In this document: positions 61,668 to 64,000 of the stretch, piece by piece | Layout: each line of letters begins with the position of its first letter | Position numbering within the stretch: position 1 is the stretch's first letter | DNA from: Hyphomicrobiales bacterium | Lineage (GTDB): Bacteria > Pseudomonadota > Alphaproteobacteria > Rhizobiales > Ancalomicrobiaceae | Length of the DNA stretch: 64,000 nucleotides | NCBI GenBank assembly: GCA_021286855.1 | Contig: JAJTBO010000001.1 | Span: 434,001 to 498,000 of the forward strand | Direction of reading: 5' to 3' | Made by a program: the position numbers and the translations under genes | Notes under the pieces: generated by a model | Told to the model about the DNA's origin: nothing | Databases searched by the model: none | What the model saw: only the letters and a program-made list of their open reading frames with translations

Positions 61668-62360
61668 ATGACCGCCCTTCCCCCCGTCATCGCCCCGTCG
61701 ATCCTCTCCGCCGACTTCGCGCGTCTGGGCGAGGAGGTGACCAATGTCCTCGCCGCCGGGGCCGACTGGATCCATTTCGACGTGATGGACAACCACTACG
61801 TCCCGAACCTCACCATCGGCCCGCTGGTGCTCCAGGCGATCCGTCCGATCGTCGAGGCCCCGATCGACGTCCATCTGATGGTCGAGCCGGTCGATCGGAT
61901 GATCGAGATGTTCACCGAGGCCGGCGCCGACATCGTCACCTTCCACCCCGAAGCGAGCGGCCACGTCGACCGGTCGCTCGACCTGATCCGGAAGAAGGGC
62001 GCCAAGGCCGGTCTGGTGCTCAACCCGGCGACGCCGCTCTCCGTCCTCGACTGGGTGATGGATCGGGTCGACCTGATCCTGCTGATGTCGGTCAACCCCG
62101 GCTTCGGTGGCCAGAGCTTCATCCCGCACGTGCTGGAGAAGGCGAAGCGGGTGCGCGAGCGGATCGAGGCCTCGGGCCGCGAGATCCGGCTCGAGATCGA
62201 CGGCGGCGTCAAGATCGACAACATCGCCGAGATCGCGGCGGCCGGCGTCGACGCCTTCGTCGCCGGCTCGGCGATCTTCGGCAAGCCCGACTACGCCGGC
62301 ATCATCGCGAAGATGAAGGCCGAGATCGCCCGCGGCCGCGGCGAAGTCCTCGCCGTCTGA
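61668..62360 (+). CDS. rpe: Ribulose-phosphate 3-epimerase
   Basis: Interconverts ribulose-5-P and xylulose-5-P. The 230-residue TIM barrel has [58 protein letters not shown] and [11 protein letters not shown], with the catalytic Asp residues in FDVMD and EIDGG. The start at 61668 has a GGAG site. It converges with gph after a 4-base gap. Together with tkt and rpiA it forms the non-oxidative pentose-phosphate set. Confidence 0.96.
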   Translation: MTALPPVIAPSILSADFARLGEEVTNVLAAGADWIHFDVMDNHYVPNLTIGPLVLQAIRPIVEAPIDVHLMVEPVDRMIEMFTEAGADIVTFHPEASGHVDRSLDLIRKKGAKAGLVLNPATPLSVLDWVMDRVDLILLMSVNPGFGGQSFIPHVLEKAKRVRERIEASGREIRLEIDGGVKIDNIAEIAAAGVDAFVAGSAIFGKPDYAGIIAKMKAEIARGRGEVLAV

Positions 62361-62364
62361 AGCC

Positions 62365-63036
62365 TCACCCGACCCGGAGCCGGCCGACCGCCTCGAAGAG
62401 CTCGTCGAAGCGGTCGATCACGACATCGGGCCCGAAGCTCGCGACCGGCCGGTCGGTGTAGCCGAAGGTGACGCCGACCACCGGCACGCCGGCGGCTTGC
62501 GCCGCCTTCACGTCGTTGCCGCTGTCGCCGACCATCACGGCGCGGGCCGCCTCGCCGCCGGCCCGTTCGATCGTGCCGAGGACGTGGCCGCCGTCCGGCT
62601 TCTTCACCGCGAAGGTGTCGCCGCCGCAGATCGCCGCGAAACGGTCGAGGAGGCCGAGCTGGCCGAGCAGCAGGCGCGACAGGCTCTCCAGCTTGTTGGT
62701 GCACACCGCCAGCCGCCAGCCGGCCGCCTCGAACCGGTCGAGCGCCGCGACCGCGCCGGGGAAGGGGCGGGAACGGACCGCTATGTTCTCTTCGTAGATC
62801 GGCAGGAAGCGGCGGAAGAGGACGTCGAGCCGTTCGGCCGAGATCTCTTCGCCGACGAGCGCGAAACCGCGCGCGATCATCGCCTTGGCGCCCGCGCCGA
62901 GCAGCGCCCCGGCGTCCTCCCGCGTCATCGCGCGCACGCCCTCTTCGCCGAGCACGCGGTTCAGCGTCGCGATCAGATCGTCGGCGGTGTCGACGAGCGT
63001 GCCGTCGAGATCGAAGACGACGAGGGGGGCGGTCAT
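62365..63036 (-). CDS. gph: Phosphoglycolate phosphatase
   Basis: A HAD-superfamily enzyme of 223 residues that removes phosphate from 2-phosphoglycolate, from DNA repair or photorespiration. Motif I is VVFDLDGTLVDT, motif II lies in LAVCTNKLES, the Lys in TFAVKKPDGGHV, and motif IV in VMVGDSGNDVKAA. The helical cap lies at about 20-80. The subfamily assignment (Gph rather than another HAD) rests on the motif context and its usual position beside rpe. Confidence 0.9.
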   Translation of the reverse strand: MTAPLVVFDLDGTLVDTADDLIATLNRVLGEEGVRAMTREDAGALLGAGAKAMIARGFALVGEEISAERLDVLFRRFLPIYEENIAVRSRPFPGAVAALDRFEAAGWRLAVCTNKLESLSRLLLGQLGLLDRFAAICGGDTFAVKKPDGGHVLGTIERAGGEAARAVMVGDSGNDVKAAQAAGVPVVGVTFGYTDRPVASFGPDVVIDRFDELFEAVGRLRVG

Positions 63037-63233
63037 GGCGGTCTCCAGGTAGGGACGAAGGCCCGCGACACTAGCCGTCGCCGGCGCGCGCGAAAACCCC
63101 GCGCCGGTCGCCTGCGTCGCATCGGCGCGCGCGCCGTCCTTCGCACTGGCGGCCCGCTCCCGTGTGCGCTATGGAGACCGGAACCGGTGGGCCGACCGGT
63201 CCGACGACACCCATCGAGGACGACGAACGAACG

Positions 63234-63926
63234 ATGAGCGCCGATCTGAAGAAGCAGGCCGCAGCCGCCGCCCTGGACTTTGTCGAGCCGGGCATGCGCC
63301 TCGGCATCGGCACCGGCTCCACCGCCGACGAATTCACCAGGTTGCTCGGCGCGAAGGTCGCCGGTGGCTTCGACGTGGTCGGCGTGCCGACCTCCGAGCG
63401 CACCGCCGCGCTCGCCCGGTCGCTCGGCATCCGCCTCGCCACGCTCGACGAACTGCCCGAGCTCGACCTGACGATCGACGGCGCCGACGAGATCGGCCCT
63501 GCCCTCGCCCTGATCAAGGGCGGCGGCGGCGCGCATCTGCGCGAGAAGATCGTCGCCGCGGCCTCCGCCCGCATGGTGGTGATCGCCGACGCCTCCAAGG
63601 TGGTCGAGACGCTCGGCGCCTTCCCGCTGCCGATCGAGGTCAACGCCTTCGGCCTTCGCTCGACCACGCTCAAGATCGAGAAGGCCGCCGCCGCGCTCGG
63701 ACTTTCCGGAGCTCTGGTCAAGCGAGTCAGGGCCGACGGCTCGGATTTCGTCACCGACGGCGGCCATCTGATCCTCGATGCATCATTTCGCCGGATTCCC
63801 GATCCAATGAGCTTGGCGCGTGCGCTGGTGGACATCCCCGGCGTCGTCGAACACGGCCTGTTTCTCGGCATCGCCACCGCCGCGGTGGTGGCGCGCGCCG
63901 ATGGGATCGACGTCCTGACGCCCTGA
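63234..63926 (+). CDS. rpiA: Ribose-5-phosphate isomerase A
   Basis: Interconverts ribose-5-P and ribulose-5-P. The 230-residue protein has [15 protein letters not shown], the conserved [12 protein letters not shown] with the catalytic Asp, [16 protein letters not shown], and [14 protein letters not shown]. The start at 63234 ([10 protein letters not shown]) matches the family; an ATG 63 bases earlier, at 63171, would add residues with no family match. It is divergent from gph. Confidence 0.96.
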   Translation: MSADLKKQAAAAALDFVEPGMRLGIGTGSTADEFTRLLGAKVAGGFDVVGVPTSERTAALARSLGIRLATLDELPELDLTIDGADEIGPALALIKGGGGAHLREKIVAAASARMVVIADASKVVETLGAFPLPIEVNAFGLRSTTLKIEKAAAALGLSGALVKRVRADGSDFVTDGGHLILDASFRRIPDPMSLARALVDIPGVVEHGLFLGIATAAVVARADGIDVLTP

Positions 63927-63985
63927 CCGCCCTCTTCGACGATTCTCGCCGATCGTCCCCTCAGGAAAAGCAACCGGAGCCACCG

Positions 63986-64000
63986 ATGACCCATTCGCTC
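63986..64000 (+). CDS. Start of a further gene, cut by the window edge
   Basis: An ATG at 63986 follows GGAG by 7 bases and opens MTHSL before the window ends. It lies 59 bases after the rpiA stop on the same strand, so it may be its operon partner. Five codons are too few to name a product. Confidence 0.4.

Overview
The window is a GC-rich, densely coded stretch of a bacterial chromosome. Gene content points to an alphaproteobacterium, most likely of the order Hyphomicrobiales (Rhizobiales). The pointers are an NAD-dependent fdsGBA-D formate dehydrogenase, a UvrB with a long N-terminal extension, DUF2336 and DUF1289 proteins, a PleC/DivJ-like histidine kinase, a class I PHA synthase and intergenic palindromes of the kind common in this group. 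I cannot name the genus. I saw no phage, transposase, CRISPR array, rRNA or tRNA. Most genes are ordinary housekeeping or accessory metabolism in short operons.

Layout. 1-5.7 kb: end of an RND efflux pump gene, a LacI regulator, Mrp-type Fe-S carrier and FdhD, a glutathionyl-hydroquinone reductase-like GST and an LprI-like secreted protein. 5.7-11.3 kb: a broken GIY-YIG remnant, uvrB, a mannose-1-P guanylyltransferase/mannose-6-P isomerase and purU. 11.4-19.4 kb: an OFA-type transporter, fdsD, fdsA, fdsB, fdsG and a LysR regulator, all on the minus strand. 19.6-31.6 kb: a chemotaxis receptor, a HAD hydrolase, a 3-hydroxyisobutyrate-dehydrogenase-family enzyme, an amino-acid-type binding protein, a ParB-like protein, a DUF900 lipoprotein hydrolase, an Lrp regulator, a UDG-like protein, a thermonuclease-like protein, a histidine kinase and a divergent MocR/LysE pair. 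31.6-35.7 kb: cobT, cobS, a DUF1289 protein, dusA and mobA. 35.8-41.1 kb: two paralogous TRAP binding proteins converging on one TRAP permease pair. 41.3-50.5 kb: TerC, a DMT transporter, moaA, a DUF971 protein, an L,D-transpeptidase, a DUF2336 protein, class I fumarase and phaC. 50.6-56.3 kb: a hexapeptide acyltransferase, fbp, tkt and fba. 56.3-58.5 kb: a small secreted protein and a COG4315 / ECF sigma / anti-sigma operon. 58.6-61.5 kb: frmRAB between two copies of a large palindromic repeat. 61.6-64 kb: rpe, gph, rpiA and the first codons of a further gene.

How the genes fit together. A C1 theme runs through the window. FrmA and FrmB turn formaldehyde into formate, and PurU also releases formate from 10-formyl-THF. 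The fds enzyme oxidises formate to CO2 with NAD+. FdhD, MobA and MoaA serve its molybdenum cofactor. The OFA transporter beside the fds genes could move formate or oxalate. A second theme is sugar-phosphate rearrangement (fbp, tkt, fba, rpe, rpiA, gph), but no phosphoribulokinase or RuBisCO is present here, so a Calvin cycle is not shown.

The most notable non-gene signals are: a perfect inverted repeat beside the -35 of frmR; an ECF-type promoter motif before the COG4315-sigma operon; a 259-bp identical tract shared by the two TRAP binding-protein genes; a decayed tandem copy of the fumarase 3' end with its terminator; a GIY-YIG fragment with TGA in place of a conserved Trp; a nested palindrome at the fdhD stop; and operator-like repeats at the MocR and Lrp genes. 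Nothing in the window clearly amounts to an undescribed multi-gene system.
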